In this document: one piece after another, positions 1 through 8,678 of the stretch
Numbering within the stretch: position 1 is the stretch's first letter
How the letters are laid out: every line of letters starts with the position of its first letter
Origin: Tsukamurella ocularis
GTDB taxonomy: Bacteria; Actinomycetota; Actinomycetes; Mycobacteriales; Mycobacteriaceae
Length of the DNA: 64,000 bases
NCBI RefSeq assembly: GCF_024807615.1
Contig: NZ_JANUCJ010000001.1
Location: 1,058,361 to 1,122,360 of the forward strand
Direction of reading: 5' to 3'
Program-made: the position numbers and the translations under genes
Notes under the pieces: generated by a model
What the model was told of the DNA's origin: nothing
The model's input: the letters and a program-made list of their open reading frames with translations, nothing else
Database searches by the model: none

Positions 1-246
1 GATGTTGTTGGCCTCGAGCGCGGCCTGGCCGACGCCGTAGGGATCCGGGATGGCGCCCTCGTCGGAGTCGGTGGAGCCCTCGTCGACGTCCGTCGTGGCG
101 TCGTCGGCCGCCGGCTCCGGCACCGGGGCCGGGCGCAGTCGCTGCTCGCGCGGGTTGATCGGTGCCTCGGTCGCGTGGTTGGCGTATCGGGCGGCCGCGA
201 GCTCGCCCGAAGGGTTCTCGTCCTCGAAGTGATCGATGTTGCTCAT
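1..246 (-). CDS. Hypothetical acidic protein of the conjugation module (3' end missing)
   Basis: An open frame runs off the left edge from an ATG at 246, so only the first 82 residues are visible. The product begins MSNIDHFEDENPSGELAAAR and is rich in Glu, Asp, Ala and Pro, with no signal peptide or membrane segment, so this part should be cytoplasmic and probably disordered. It is the last visible gene of a minus-strand run that includes a lipoprotein and the conjugation cell-wall hydrolase, which suggests a soluble transfer component. I recognise no family, and the main domain probably lies beyond the window. Confidence is for the gene, not for a function. Confidence 0.6.
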   Translation of the reverse strand, partial: MSNIDHFEDENPSGELAAARYANHATEAPINPREQRLRPAPVPEPAADDATTDVDEGSTDSDEGAIPDPYGVGQAALEANNI

Positions 247-323
247 GTGGGGTATTCCTTCGTGTCTCGATCGTGCGGAATTGTGTTGTCAGTCAGTCGA
301 AGCGCTTGGTCTCTCGGATGCGG

Positions 324-1040
324 TCAGAGTTCGGTCACGTCGTCTACCTCCCAACCTGTGGGGCTGTTCGCCAGCGCCACCGCGACGATCCGGCGCGCGG
401 TCTCCCCGACCGGTTTCCCGTCGGAGGTAACCGGCACGATCTGGACCGAGAACTTGTACGCCGCGGCGAGCGCGGTCGGCTTCTGTCCTTCGGTCTGCGC
501 CGGGCCCACGAGCGGCGCCGTCAGCGCGTTCCGCGACGCCCAGGTCGACCACTCCGCGCCCTGGCCTGGCAGCACAGTGGCGACCTGGGCGCGGAGCTTC
601 GCGGTGAGCAGGGCGCTCGCCCGCGCCGGGCCCGCGCCGGGGCCCTTGTCCAGCGCCGTGTTGTAGGTGAACCAGGCGTGCACGACTGCCTTGGCCACAG
701 CCTCCGGATTCGACCGGTCCACAGCCTTCGCGTCGACGGGCAGCACGGGCGGGCCGACCGGCGCCGTCCTCGCCGGCGGCTGCGTCGTCGTCGGCGGAGC
801 CTCGCCGCCCACCGTCGAGCTCGTAGACGGTGCCGCCGCGTCGCTCGTCGTCGGCATGCCGGGGATCCAGCCCCGCGCGCCCGTGGCCGGACCGCCGGTC
901 GTGGTCGTGCTCGAGGTATCGCTGCCGTCCGAGCCGCCGCAGGCCCCGACGAGCAGGGAGATCGCGACGAGGACCATCGCCGCCGCTCGGCGGCTGCGGC
1001 GCCCCTGGACCGGGGTGGTGGGAGTGCTCTGGGTACGCAT
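324..1040 (-). CDS. Secreted lipoprotein of the conjugation module
   Basis: 238 residues with a signal peptide, a lipobox ending in Cys (LVGACGG, about residues 27-33), a Ser/Thr/Pro-rich linker (about 35-90), and a compact C-terminal domain (about 95-238) in which Trp residues recur. The product should be a lipid-anchored envelope protein. Its ATG overlaps the TGA of the upstream cell-wall hydrolase gene by one base (TGATG), which implies translational coupling and a shared role, probably in the mating channel. The C-terminal domain looks like the small NTF2-like domains of actinobacterial transfer proteins, but that is inference. A longer frame reaching 1502 is not the real gene because it overlaps the hydrolase. 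Confidence 0.75.
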   Translation of the reverse strand: MRTQSTPTTPVQGRRSRRAAAMVLVAISLLVGACGGSDGSDTSSTTTTGGPATGARGWIPGMPTTSDAAAPSTSSTVGGEAPPTTTQPPARTAPVGPPVLPVDAKAVDRSNPEAVAKAVVHAWFTYNTALDKGPGAGPARASALLTAKLRAQVATVLPGQGAEWSTWASRNALTAPLVGPAQTEGQKPTALAAAYKFSVQIVPVTSDGKPVGETARRIVAVALANSPTGWEVDDVTEL

Positions 1041-2689
1041 CAGCTGAACCTCCGTGCGGACTCGTAGTTGTAGGGCTTGTAGTCGATTTCCTGCACAAAC
1101 GCGCCCGACTGGGGGGCGTCGATGACCTTGCCGTTGCCTACGAACACGGCGACGTGGCCGAGGCCCTTCTGGAACACGAGGTCTCCTGGAGCCACCTGGT
1201 CGAGCGCCACCGGCACGCCGCGCGGATCGACAACCTGGTCGGTGGTCGAGTGCGGCAGAACCAAGGTCTTGCCCATCGACTTCGCCGCCTGGGCGACCGC
1301 GTAGAGCGTGAGCCCGGAGCAGTCGAAGCCCAGCACGCCGGCATCGGGTGCGCGGCCGATCGTGGGGCCGTTGGCGTCGCCGCCGGCCCACGCGTACCGC
1401 ACTCCCAGCTGTGTGCGAACAGCCTGAGCGACCCGCGCGCCGAACTCGCCGGCCAGCTGCCCGCCCGCCGCGCCCGCCTGGGCCTGCGGCGCCGAGAACC
1501 ACGTCCTGGCCCTGTTGGGGATGTTCTTGACGTACGGGAGCGTCTGGCTGTTCTGGCAGACCCGACCACCGGCATCCGTATTCGCCTCGCCGCAGTTGTA
1601 CGCCGAGAGCATCAGCTCAATCGGGTCACCAACGGCGCGTTTTTCCGCGACGGCCTTTTTGTACTTGTCGATGAGTTTGCAGTCGAGCTTGCCCTGGGAC
1701 ATGACTGCGTCAGCGATATTCCACACATCGCGGATACCGTCACCGTCGCCGTCAACGGATTCCGCCGCCCACGTCGAGTCAATGAATTGTGCGGCACCCT
1801 TTGCTGTGCCGATTCCCGGCCCATTGTCCCGCGACTCCGCGAGGCGGTTGAAGGTACTTTCGTTCTCCAGCTGCGCCGCGATCAGCGGGGCTGTGATGTC
1901 TGGGCAGGTCTGCGCAGCCTTCTTGATCCACGGCACGAACTCCTTCGGCACGCGAGCCTCGTTGAGGCCCGCACCACCGAGGGTGCTGCAGGTGACGCCG
2001 ATCGGCTGCGTCGCCGCCACGAGATCGACGCCCGGCGGAGGACCGCGCGGAGCTGTCGGATCGACCGAGGGGTCCGCTGGAGCACCGCCGGCCGCGCCAA
2101 CGTCCTTCGCTGAGGCGAGGAACGGGGCGGGATCAACAGCCTTACCGCCGTCGAGCCGCCCGCCCTCCCAGATTTCGAAATGCAGGTGCGGCCCGGTGAC
2201 CTGTCCGTTTCCGCCCTGCTTGCCGATGACCTGGCCAGCTTTGACCTGGTCACCAGTCTTAACGAGGACTCCCGCCGGCCACATGTGGCCGTAGACGGCG
2301 GAGTACTTCTTTCCGCCCAGCTTGAAGTCGAGGATGATCCACTTGCCGAAGCCACTGGCATCGCCAGCCTCGCGCACCGTGGAGTCGGCGAAGGCGATCA
2401 GGTCGGGTTCGCCGGGGCCGGCGAGGTCCTGGCCCTGGTGCATCGTTCCCCACCGCGGCCCGAACCCGGACGTCAGCTCGTAGGTACCGGCGCGCATCGG
2501 CTTCACGGTCGATCCAGGAGGAACGTTTACCAGAACGTCGGAGCCAGCAGTCGGGTTGCACGGGTCGGCGGTGGTGGCAGGCTTTCCGCTGCCGAAGATG
2601 ACCACGCCCGCGAGCAGAAGAATGCCGACGACCATCACGGCAATGAGCGCCGTGATGACTTTCGTCGGTTTCTGCTCCGTACCGGACAT
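1040..2689 (-). CDS. Conjugation cell-wall hydrolase: M23 peptidase, transglycosylase-like and NlpC/P60 domains
   Basis: 549 residues. One N-terminal membrane segment (about 10-32) anchors the protein outside the cell. Next is an M23/LytM peptidase domain (about 65-190) with its metal-binding signatures (GPRWGTMHQGQD and the HLHFE motif), then a lysozyme/SLT-like domain (about 240-370; catalytic-type Glu in ENESTFN, and GAAQFIDSTW), and finally an NlpC/P60 domain (about 430-545; FDCSGL Cys and GHVAVFVG His). Such peptidoglycan-cutting proteins open the wall for type IV-like conjugation channels in Gram-positive bacteria. Three different hydrolase folds in one chain is striking. The gene is followed by a coupled lipoprotein gene. 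The combination makes the conjugation role fairly secure, though substrate bonds are inferred from families. Confidence 0.92.
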   Translation of the reverse strand: MSGTEQKPTKVITALIAVMVVGILLLAGVVIFGSGKPATTADPCNPTAGSDVLVNVPPGSTVKPMRAGTYELTSGFGPRWGTMHQGQDLAGPGEPDLIAFADSTVREAGDASGFGKWIILDFKLGGKKYSAVYGHMWPAGVLVKTGDQVKAGQVIGKQGGNGQVTGPHLHFEIWEGGRLDGGKAVDPAPFLASAKDVGAAGGAPADPSVDPTAPRGPPPGVDLVAATQPIGVTCSTLGGAGLNEARVPKEFVPWIKKAAQTCPDITAPLIAAQLENESTFNRLAESRDNGPGIGTAKGAAQFIDSTWAAESVDGDGDGIRDVWNIADAVMSQGKLDCKLIDKYKKAVAEKRAVGDPIELMLSAYNCGEANTDAGGRVCQNSQTLPYVKNIPNRARTWFSAPQAQAGAAGGQLAGEFGARVAQAVRTQLGVRYAWAGGDANGPTIGRAPDAGVLGFDCSGLTLYAVAQAAKSMGKTLVLPHSTTDQVVDPRGVPVALDQVAPGDLVFQKGLGHVAVFVGNGKVIDAPQSGAFVQEIDYKPYNYESARRFS

Positions 2690-2888
2690 CGCCGAAAAAC
2701 CCTTCTTTCACCGTTGCGTCACATTCCCTGTCGCCTCGCACAGCGATAGTTCTGTGGCATCTTTTCCGTTCACCCACTGAACGGTCTAGCAGTTGGATCG
2801 TTTGTTGCTTTGTGCCTGTTTGAGTGTGTGGTCAGGGAATGCGGGTTAGGTGACTCGCCTCACCTATTCCGCATTCATTTGGCTATTT

Positions 2889-5597
2889 CTATCCGCCGAT
2901 GAGCCCCTTGATGTCGCTGGTCATCGTGTCCAGGCCGGACTTCCCGTTGGCGCCGGTTCCCGGCTGGGAGTAGGCGGTGTGCGGCTGCGCGCCGCCGCCG
3001 AAGAAGCTGCCGAACTGGATGCCTTCGCGCGCCATGTCGAAGAGGTTGCCGGCGGACGGCGACTGCATGACGGTGCTGGCCACCTGGGCGACCTGGAACG
3101 AGCTGCCCGACGCGGCCGCGGCGTTCATGCCCGCGCCGTTCGCCGGCAGCGCGCCGAGCTGGGCGGCGCTCATCTTCGTTCCGCCGCCCGTCGCGCCCTG
3201 CGCGGCCACCGCGGCGAGATCCACGCCCGCGGGGATGGCCTGGCCGATCACCATCAGGTTCCCGGTTTCCAGGAACTCGAACAGGGAGTCCTTGAGCGAG
3301 ACCGCGTCGTTGTACAGGCGGACGTAGTCGACGTTGCCGGCGATCTGAAGGCCCAGTCCGATGATCGCCGCGGTACCCGAGGTGTCGGGGATCATCGAGA
3401 CGGCCTTGCCGATCTGCGACCACGGGATCGCCTGGGAGATCGCCGCGGCGGGCTTGAGCATCGTGAAGATCAGGTTCGCGGCCTGGTGAGCTGCGGGGAT
3501 CGCGCCGATGAGGATGTTCCGCACGAGGCTCGTCGCGTCGCCGAGGAGCTTCTGCACGTCGAGCGTCGCGAAGAGCTGGAGCATCGCGCCCATCTGGTTC
3601 AGCATCGTCTCCGGCTGCAGGGAGGCGAGCTGCGATCCGGCCTTGTTCAGCACGTCGACCGACTTCTTGCTGAACTCGACCGAGTCGCCCAGCAAGGTCT
3701 TCGCGTCGTTGACGGAGACCTTGAGCTGGGTGAACACCTTCTGCCGGTCGCGGGCCGCGTGCTCGGTGCTGTTGCCCTCGAGCTGCGAGGAATTCGAGAC
3801 GGGTACGCCGTACTTGTCGACCAGGACGCCGCCCTGCGACTCGCCGCCCCCGCCGCCGACGCCGCTGGAGACCGTCGTGACGCCGTCGAGGAACTTGCCG
3901 AGCAGGTCGGTGCTCCCGCTACCCGTGACGCCCGTCTGCGGCGTCGCGGTGCCGCCCGTCGTCGCAGTCTGTGCGGTCTGCCCGGTCGTCTGCTGGACCG
4001 TCGCCCCGGTCTGCGGAACCGTCCCGGCCACCGCGGGCCCGGGCACCGTCGCGGTCGATGGTGCGGCGGCCGCGCTCGTCGTCGCTGCAGCTGCGGCGGT
4101 CGGGGTGACCGTCGCGGACATCGTGACCGCCGTGGCGGGGCCACCCGTCACGCCGCCAGCGCCGTTGAGAACCGTCAGCGCGCGATCGATGGTGTCCCGG
4201 ATCCCCGTCACCTTCGTGATGTCCTGCTGTGCCTGCCCCGGCGTCAGAGACGTCATCAGCGAGCGGACGTCCGCTAAGGGCGAGTCCTTCGGTGCCTCGG
4301 TGACCTGCTTGTTCACGGCGGGGTTGTCGGTGACGAACTTCATCGCGCCGCTTACGGGGATCAGCGTGTCGAGGATCGACTGGGCCTGCGTCCGCGCCGT
4401 CGTCAGGCCTGTGGCCTGCGCCGGCGAGACGACGCCGCCGGTCTGCCCGATCGAGTCCGTCGTACTCGTGAGGTTCTGCGTCAACGAGCTGATGTTGGCC
4501 GGCAGGAGCGGGAGTGAGGCACGGGAGAAGTCGAAGGGCTGCAGGGCGCTCGCGAATGCCGAGAGATCCGTGCTCGAGCCGGTCGACGTCACGGGCTTAC
4601 CGCCAGTGAGCGCCGTCTGCACGTTCGGACCCACCAGGCCACCGACACCCGACACCAGACCGGTCACCTGGGTAACCACGTCGGCGCCGTCCTGCGGAGC
4701 CTGCTGCCGCACCACGCCCGGACCGCTCACGGGGGCCGTAGGCACCGCGGGAGCAGGAGTTACCACGCCCGGCGCGCCCACGGCGCCACTGAGGCCCTGA
4801 ACCGCCGACGCCACTGACGCCGACGGGTTCGGCGCGGAGGGGGCTTGCTGGCCCGTGATGCCGGCGACCGCGGCCGCGGCGTTGGACGCGCCCTGCTGCA
4901 CCTGCGCGGCGCCGCTTCCCGCACCGTCGGTCGGGCCATTGCCCGCGAGGAGCTTGCCGATGCTGGAGGTGATGGGGTTCTGCTGGGCGCTGGTGTTGCA
5001 CCACATGTCGTCGGCCTTGGGGTTGCAGACCGAGAAGACCTTGCCCGAGAGCGATCCGAATCCGCCGGCGCGGCCACCGCCGATGCCGGTGGCCTTGCCC
5101 GCTCCGCGATCCACTTGGCCGGCAGTGCCGTTGCGGGGATCGGCAAGCAGCGAGCCGCCGAGGATCTTGCCCAGGTCCGGGAGCTTGCCCTGGCCCGCTT
5201 GTGCGAGCACGTCGCCGGCGACCGCCGCTCCCTGTGAGTAGCCGACCGGGATCTTGCGCGAGTTCGGGCACTCCCCCATCGCTGAGATGAGGTTGTTCAC
5301 GCCGATCTGACGCGAGGCGTCGTAGGTCTTGCCGCCTGAGAACGCCTGTGCGGGATAGGAGATGAAGCGGGTACCGACCTGGGATCCGTACTCCGACTGG
5401 ATCCTGTTCGCGACCGACGTCAGCATGCCGCGCGGACCGGTGCCTGCGTTGTCGTTCGTCTCAGTCGTACCCGGGACGAAGTACACCATCGTCGGGGCGC
5501 AACCCGCCGCGAACGCCGGCGCTACTACGGCCAGGGGGATCCCCAGCATGATCATCACCGTCGCAACCGTCGAAGCGACGACCTTCCGAGCTCGCAT
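2889..5597 (-). CDS. Large secreted cutinase-like (alpha/beta hydrolase) protein
   Basis: 902 residues from the ATG at 5597, chosen because a GGGAGGAC ribosome site lies just upstream and a clean signal peptide ending AFA-AGC follows; an in-frame ATG at 5657 has neither. Residues about 33-220 form a cutinase-like alpha/beta-hydrolase domain with the nucleophile motif GYSQG (Ser121) and paired cysteines. The usual cutinase His is not evident: after the Asp-containing ADDMWC the sequence reads NTSAQQNP. The remaining ~680 residues are Ala/Gly/Thr/Pro-rich and resemble no catalytic family I know, with a helical region near the C terminus. It lies downstream of the conjugation hydrolase on the same strand and is probably a secreted surface protein, perhaps acting in mating contact or lipid binding. 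Confidence 0.82.
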   Translation of the reverse strand: MRARKVVASTVATVMIMLGIPLAVVAPAFAAGCAPTMVYFVPGTTETNDNAGTGPRGMLTSVANRIQSEYGSQVGTRFISYPAQAFSGGKTYDASRQIGVNNLISAMGECPNSRKIPVGYSQGAAVAGDVLAQAGQGKLPDLGKILGGSLLADPRNGTAGQVDRGAGKATGIGGGRAGGFGSLSGKVFSVCNPKADDMWCNTSAQQNPITSSIGKLLAGNGPTDGAGSGAAQVQQGASNAAAAVAGITGQQAPSAPNPSASVASAVQGLSGAVGAPGVVTPAPAVPTAPVSGPGVVRQQAPQDGADVVTQVTGLVSGVGGLVGPNVQTALTGGKPVTSTGSSTDLSAFASALQPFDFSRASLPLLPANISSLTQNLTSTTDSIGQTGGVVSPAQATGLTTARTQAQSILDTLIPVSGAMKFVTDNPAVNKQVTEAPKDSPLADVRSLMTSLTPGQAQQDITKVTGIRDTIDRALTVLNGAGGVTGGPATAVTMSATVTPTAAAAATTSAAAAPSTATVPGPAVAGTVPQTGATVQQTTGQTAQTATTGGTATPQTGVTGSGSTDLLGKFLDGVTTVSSGVGGGGGESQGGVLVDKYGVPVSNSSQLEGNSTEHAARDRQKVFTQLKVSVNDAKTLLGDSVEFSKKSVDVLNKAGSQLASLQPETMLNQMGAMLQLFATLDVQKLLGDATSLVRNILIGAIPAAHQAANLIFTMLKPAAAISQAIPWSQIGKAVSMIPDTSGTAAIIGLGLQIAGNVDYVRLYNDAVSLKDSLFEFLETGNLMVIGQAIPAGVDLAAVAAQGATGGGTKMSAAQLGALPANGAGMNAAAASGSSFQVAQVASTVMQSPSAGNLFDMAREGIQFGSFFGGGAQPHTAYSQPGTGANGKSGLDTMTSDIKGLIGG

Positions 5598-6028
5598 GGC
5601 CCGTCCTCCCAGCATCCATCCAGCAAGAACTTGCGGATGGATGCGGGGGCGTTCCATAGCTCACGATGCCGAGCGCACGTACACTCGACCCCGCGAGGGT
5701 TCCAACGCCCCCGCACCCAAGGTGGCCCTGCTGCCCTGACGGCCCGGTGTGCTTGTGCCAACATCGCTGCACCGGAACCACCCGCCTGGGCGGCAGGTCC
5801 ATCACCCAGCGCCGCTCACGCAGCGTCTTGATGACGAACCCAGAGTATGAAAAATCTGCGTCGCGCAACCCCCCAGGTACAAAAATGTTGGCGAATCGCA
5901 TCTTCGCGATTAGGAACTCTGCGATGGGCGAATCGGCTTGCGGCCCTGGGGTCCCGCCCGGAGGGGGCCGCGCCACTGCATCGTGGATTATGTTTCCCGA
6001 ACTGTTGAGCTCGCACTATCCTATGCAC
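5598..6028. other. Intergenic region with long-spaced inverted repeat
   Basis: No convincing gene in this 431-base gap. It carries a perfect 11-bp inverted repeat (GCGGGGGCGTT at 5643-5653 and AACGCCCCCGC at 5704-5714), a short CCGCC-TG-GGCGG hairpin near 5786, and two copies of GGCGAATCG (about 5891 and 5928). It separates the minus-strand transfer genes from the plus-strand group that begins at 6029, so it must hold divergent promoters and could hold an origin of transfer. Confidence 0.5.
6017..6028 (+). promoter_or_regulatory. Putative -10 box of a leaderless transcript
   Basis: TATCCT at 6017-6022 lies 6 nt before the ATG at 6029, so transcription would begin at or beside the start codon. 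No ribosome site precedes the ATG. A nearby in-frame ATG at 6023 overlaps the spacer and is less likely to be the start. No convincing -35 box is seen. Confidence 0.45.
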
Positions 6029-6946
6029 ATGCGCGCACCTAACAAGTGGATCGCTGTCGACCTCCTGGGGCCCAGCGGCCGCAACATGCTCGTTCACTCG
6101 GCCGGCGGCGCCAAGGTCGCTAAGGCCCTTCGCCGAGTGGACGCCTCCGAGCTCGGCTTCGATGAGACCAGCCGGCGGATCTTCACTGCCTACGCCGACT
6201 CGCTGCGTAGTGATACCGACACCGCGATCGAGCTGCCGGACGACCTCGGCAACCTCCGCATCGAGCACCACCTGCTCACCGCGGCCGATGGCAAGAACAT
6301 CACCGCGATCATCTGGTTCGGCGACACGGAACCCACACCGCGACCTACTTACAACGCGTGGGTCGCTGACCTCTACAACTTCACGACCGCAACTACCGGC
6401 GACGACGTGAAGCTCATCGGCGACGACCGCGAGGAAGGCGAGGAGCGGCACGCTCAGCACCTCTTCCGCTACCTCACCCCCGAGGACGCCTGGCGCATGA
6501 TGGGCGGCTACTACGACGCGTTCACTGGCGATGACGGCCTGTATGTCGACGCGAACTGGACGCTGAACGTCCCCGACAACCCCGTGCACTTCTACTCGGG
6601 CTGCAGACTGGTCGTCACCGACACGACCCGACTGCTGTACGGGACCTCCATGCAGATCGCAGCTCGCCCGGACTATCAGAGCAACATTGCGACCTTGGTA
6701 GGCGGCGGCGACCGAACCCTACTTCTGTTCGAGGCCCGCGGCCCGCAGCCGCTCACCTCCGTCGGCGCAGAGGCTCCCGTCTCCCCGGAGTTCTACGAAT
6801 CCGTCATGAAACAGGTGGATCTGAAATCCCCCGGCCAGGCTGAAATCGTTGTGCAGGGCAAGGAGTTTACCGCCATGCTGTTCCCTCTCCACTCGGTTCA
6901 GGAGCAGCACGGCGACCCTGTCGCGATCCTGCTGACCGCGAAGTAG
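6029..6946 (+). CDS. Soluble protein of unknown function, possibly a GAF/PAS-type sensor
   Basis: 305 residues starting MRAPNKWIAV, with no signal peptide or membrane segment. The frame remains open far upstream, but the start is placed at 6029 by the close -10 box and by the sudden loss of protein-like sequence before it. Two halves are visible: residues 1-150 (with WFGDTEPTPR and a Trp/Tyr-rich stretch) and residues 150-300 containing repeated aromatic and small residues. The layout recalls the GAF/PAS-like DUF proteins found beside regulatory or methyltransferase genes in Rhodococcus relatives, but I cannot name the family with confidence. A methyltransferase gene follows 37 bp downstream on the same strand, so the three plus-strand genes may form one operon. 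Confidence 0.75.
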   Translation: MRAPNKWIAVDLLGPSGRNMLVHSAGGAKVAKALRRVDASELGFDETSRRIFTAYADSLRSDTDTAIELPDDLGNLRIEHHLLTAADGKNITAIIWFGDTEPTPRPTYNAWVADLYNFTTATTGDDVKLIGDDREEGEERHAQHLFRYLTPEDAWRMMGGYYDAFTGDDGLYVDANWTLNVPDNPVHFYSGCRLVVTDTTRLLYGTSMQIAARPDYQSNIATLVGGGDRTLLLFEARGPQPLTSVGAEAPVSPEFYESVMKQVDLKSPGQAEIVVQGKEFTAMLFPLHSVQEQHGDPVAILLTAK

Positions 6947-6983
6947 CCGACCCTCGGCGGGTGTCTACACCGTCCTTGTTACC

Positions 6984-7700
6984 GTGCACCCGCCGATCGG
7001 CACAGCCCCCAACGAACGGATTCAGATGCTCTACGCGCGCGCCGACGGCGCTTCCGAGACCTTCTACAACGCCGCGACCCTCAAGCTCTACAACACCGTC
7101 GTCCTCGGCATCTCGAACGATCACTTCTGGCGCTGCCCGACCGGCGTTATGGAAGCGGCCTACACCGCATACGCCGGCGCGCAGCATCTCGACATCGGGC
7201 CAGGAACCGGCCACTACCTTGCTCACCTACCCGATCGCACCGTCGACGTGACCCTGGTCGACGCCAACCTGCACTCTCTCGACGCCGCCGCGGCGCTCCT
7301 CGCCGGCGCCGGCCGCACACACCGCGCAGTCCAACAATCAGTCTTCGACCCACTCCCCGGGGAATTCGATTCCATCTCCGCGAACTACCTCTTCCACTGC
7401 ATCGACGATGACGCGAAGTGGGACAAGGCGACTCGCACGATCGCTGATGCCCTCCGGCCTCATGGAACCTTCTTCGGCGCAACGATCATGCCGGTCTCCC
7501 GACCCGGACTGCTCGATGCCCCGGGCCGCCTGCTCAACGCGGCGTACAACGCCGTCGGCGTCTTCACCAACGAGAACGACGACGAAGACCGTCTCGCCGC
7601 CGCTCTCGGCGCACGATTCGACGAAGTCCAGATCAATCGCCGCGGGTGGGTCGTCCACTTCGCCGCACGTCAGCCCCGCCCCCACCGAAAGGATCAGTGA
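6984..7700 (+). CDS. Class I SAM-dependent methyltransferase
   Basis: 238 residues from a GTG at 6984; an ATG at 7026 is an alternative. The SAM-binding glycine motif HLDIGPGTGHY (about residues 70-80) is followed by an acidic strand end (VTLVDAN) and by the SANYLFHCI motif, which is the usual class I Rossmann order. The protein would transfer a methyl group from SAM to a small molecule or lipid; the substrate is not visible. An SDR reductase gene begins 2 bp after its stop, so the two enzymes are almost certainly made together. The pair resembles tailoring enzymes of a short metabolic branch rather than DNA modification: no target-recognition domain or NPPY/DPPY motif is present. Confidence 0.85.
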   Translation: MHPPIGTAPNERIQMLYARADGASETFYNAATLKLYNTVVLGISNDHFWRCPTGVMEAAYTAYAGAQHLDIGPGTGHYLAHLPDRTVDVTLVDANLHSLDAAAALLAGAGRTHRAVQQSVFDPLPGEFDSISANYLFHCIDDDAKWDKATRTIADALRPHGTFFGATIMPVSRPGLLDAPGRLLNAAYNAVGVFTNENDDEDRLAAALGARFDEVQINRRGWVVHFAARQPRPHRKDQ

Positions 7701-7702
7701 GA

Positions 7703-8410
7703 ATGCGAGTTCTCGTCACAGGCGCCACTCGAGGAATCGGCCGCGCGATCGCCGCCGCGCTCCGTGCCGACGGGCACGACGTCATCGGCACTTACCGGTC
7801 GACCGCCGCCGACCTCCCAGAGGGCGTCCACGGCGTCCAGTGCGACGTTGCATCCACGGAGAGCGTGAACGCGGCCTACGCGCGGATCTGGGCCGACTAC
7901 GGCCCCGTTACCGCCGTAGTCGCCAACGCCGGCATCACGCAGGACACCCTTCTCATGCGCATGTCCGTCGAATCCTTCGAGGACGTACTGAACACCAACC
8001 TGACCGGCGCCGTCCGCGTCGTCCAGCCCGCGCTAGAGCACATGGCAGAGGCGAAGGAAGGCCGCATCGTCCTCGTCGGCTCCGCATCCGGTCTCTCGGG
8101 CATGCCGGGGCAGGCCAACTACACCAGCTCGAAGTCCGCGCTTGTCGGATATGCCCGCGCGATCGCCCGCGAGCTCGGCCCCGAAGGCATCACCGCGAAC
8201 GTCGTCGCACCCGGATTCACCGTCTCCGACATGACCGATACCGCGGTCTCCGACGCAGTGAAGGAGATCGCCCTCAAGGCGATTCCCGCTGCCCGGTTTG
8301 GCACGACTGAAGAGATCGCCGGCGCCGTGTCGTACCTCCTTGGCCCCTACGCGGGCTACGTCAACGGCGTAGTCCTCAATGTCGACGGCGGCGTGGGCAT
8401 GGGCCACTAA
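7703..8410 (+). CDS. SDR-family reductase, FabG-like
   Basis: 235 residues starting MRVLVTGATRGIGRA, preceded by a GAAAGGA ribosome site. It has the complete classical short-chain dehydrogenase pattern: TGxxxGIG cofactor loop (residues 6-12), NAG (VVANAGIT), the catalytic Ser in GSASGL, YxxxK in NYTSSKSA, and a C-terminal NVDGGVGMGH. It is closest in style to FabG-type 3-oxoacyl reductases, including the loop after NAG (TQDTLLMRMS). It probably reduces a keto group with NADPH. It is coupled to the methyltransferase gene and ends just before a strong hairpin, so this is the last gene of the operon. The substrate is unknown. Confidence 0.9.
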   Translation: MRVLVTGATRGIGRAIAAALRADGHDVIGTYRSTAADLPEGVHGVQCDVASTESVNAAYARIWADYGPVTAVVANAGITQDTLLMRMSVESFEDVLNTNLTGAVRVVQPALEHMAEAKEGRIVLVGSASGLSGMPGQANYTSSKSALVGYARAIARELGPEGITANVVAPGFTVSDMTDTAVSDAVKEIALKAIPAARFGTTEEIAGAVSYLLGPYAGYVNGVVLNVDGGVGMGH

Positions 8411-8449
8411 CAACAGCCTCAGCGGGGTGCTTGCACCCCCGAACTGCAC

Positions 8450-8494
8450 GGCCCCGAGTTGCGCATTACTATGTGTTCCGCGCAACTCGGGGCC
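8450..8494 (+). terminator. Strong hairpin terminator after the SDR gene
   Basis: A perfect 15-bp stem (GGCCCCGAGTTGCGC at 8450-8464 with its complement at 8480-8494) encloses a 15-nt loop, and GTTCTT follows. A smaller GGGGTG-CTTG-CACCCC hairpin sits just before it (8424-8439). Confidence 0.8.
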
Positions 8495-8678
8495 GTTCTT
8501 CGTATCGGCTCCTCGTTGGAGTTATCTCGTCCGCGGCGGATGCCCGGCCGGTCGCACTCAGGCCCGTGAAGGCCCGTCGCACCTCGTGCGACGAACGTCT
8601 TCGCGGTGGTTCTTCTATGCCCTGACTGCCACCGGAAGGAGTGCTCTGCATGACGATCGCGTCGACCGACCCTGAGCG

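Noticed and set aside
289-1502. Longer minus-strand frames covering the lipoprotein region (289-1098 and the extension of the lipoprotein frame to 1502)
   Set aside because: They overlap the well-supported cell-wall hydrolase gene in another frame; the lipoprotein has a clear coupled ATG at 1040.
5666-6028. N-terminal extension of the 6029 gene to 5666
   Set aside because: The translated sequence before 6023 is basic and Pro/Arg-rich with no protein-like pattern, and a -10 box lies directly before 6029.
6984-7700. DNA methyltransferase/restriction-modification role for the methyltransferase
   Set aside because: No target-recognition domain, no NPPY/DPPY catalytic motif and no nuclease gene; it is paired with an SDR reductase.
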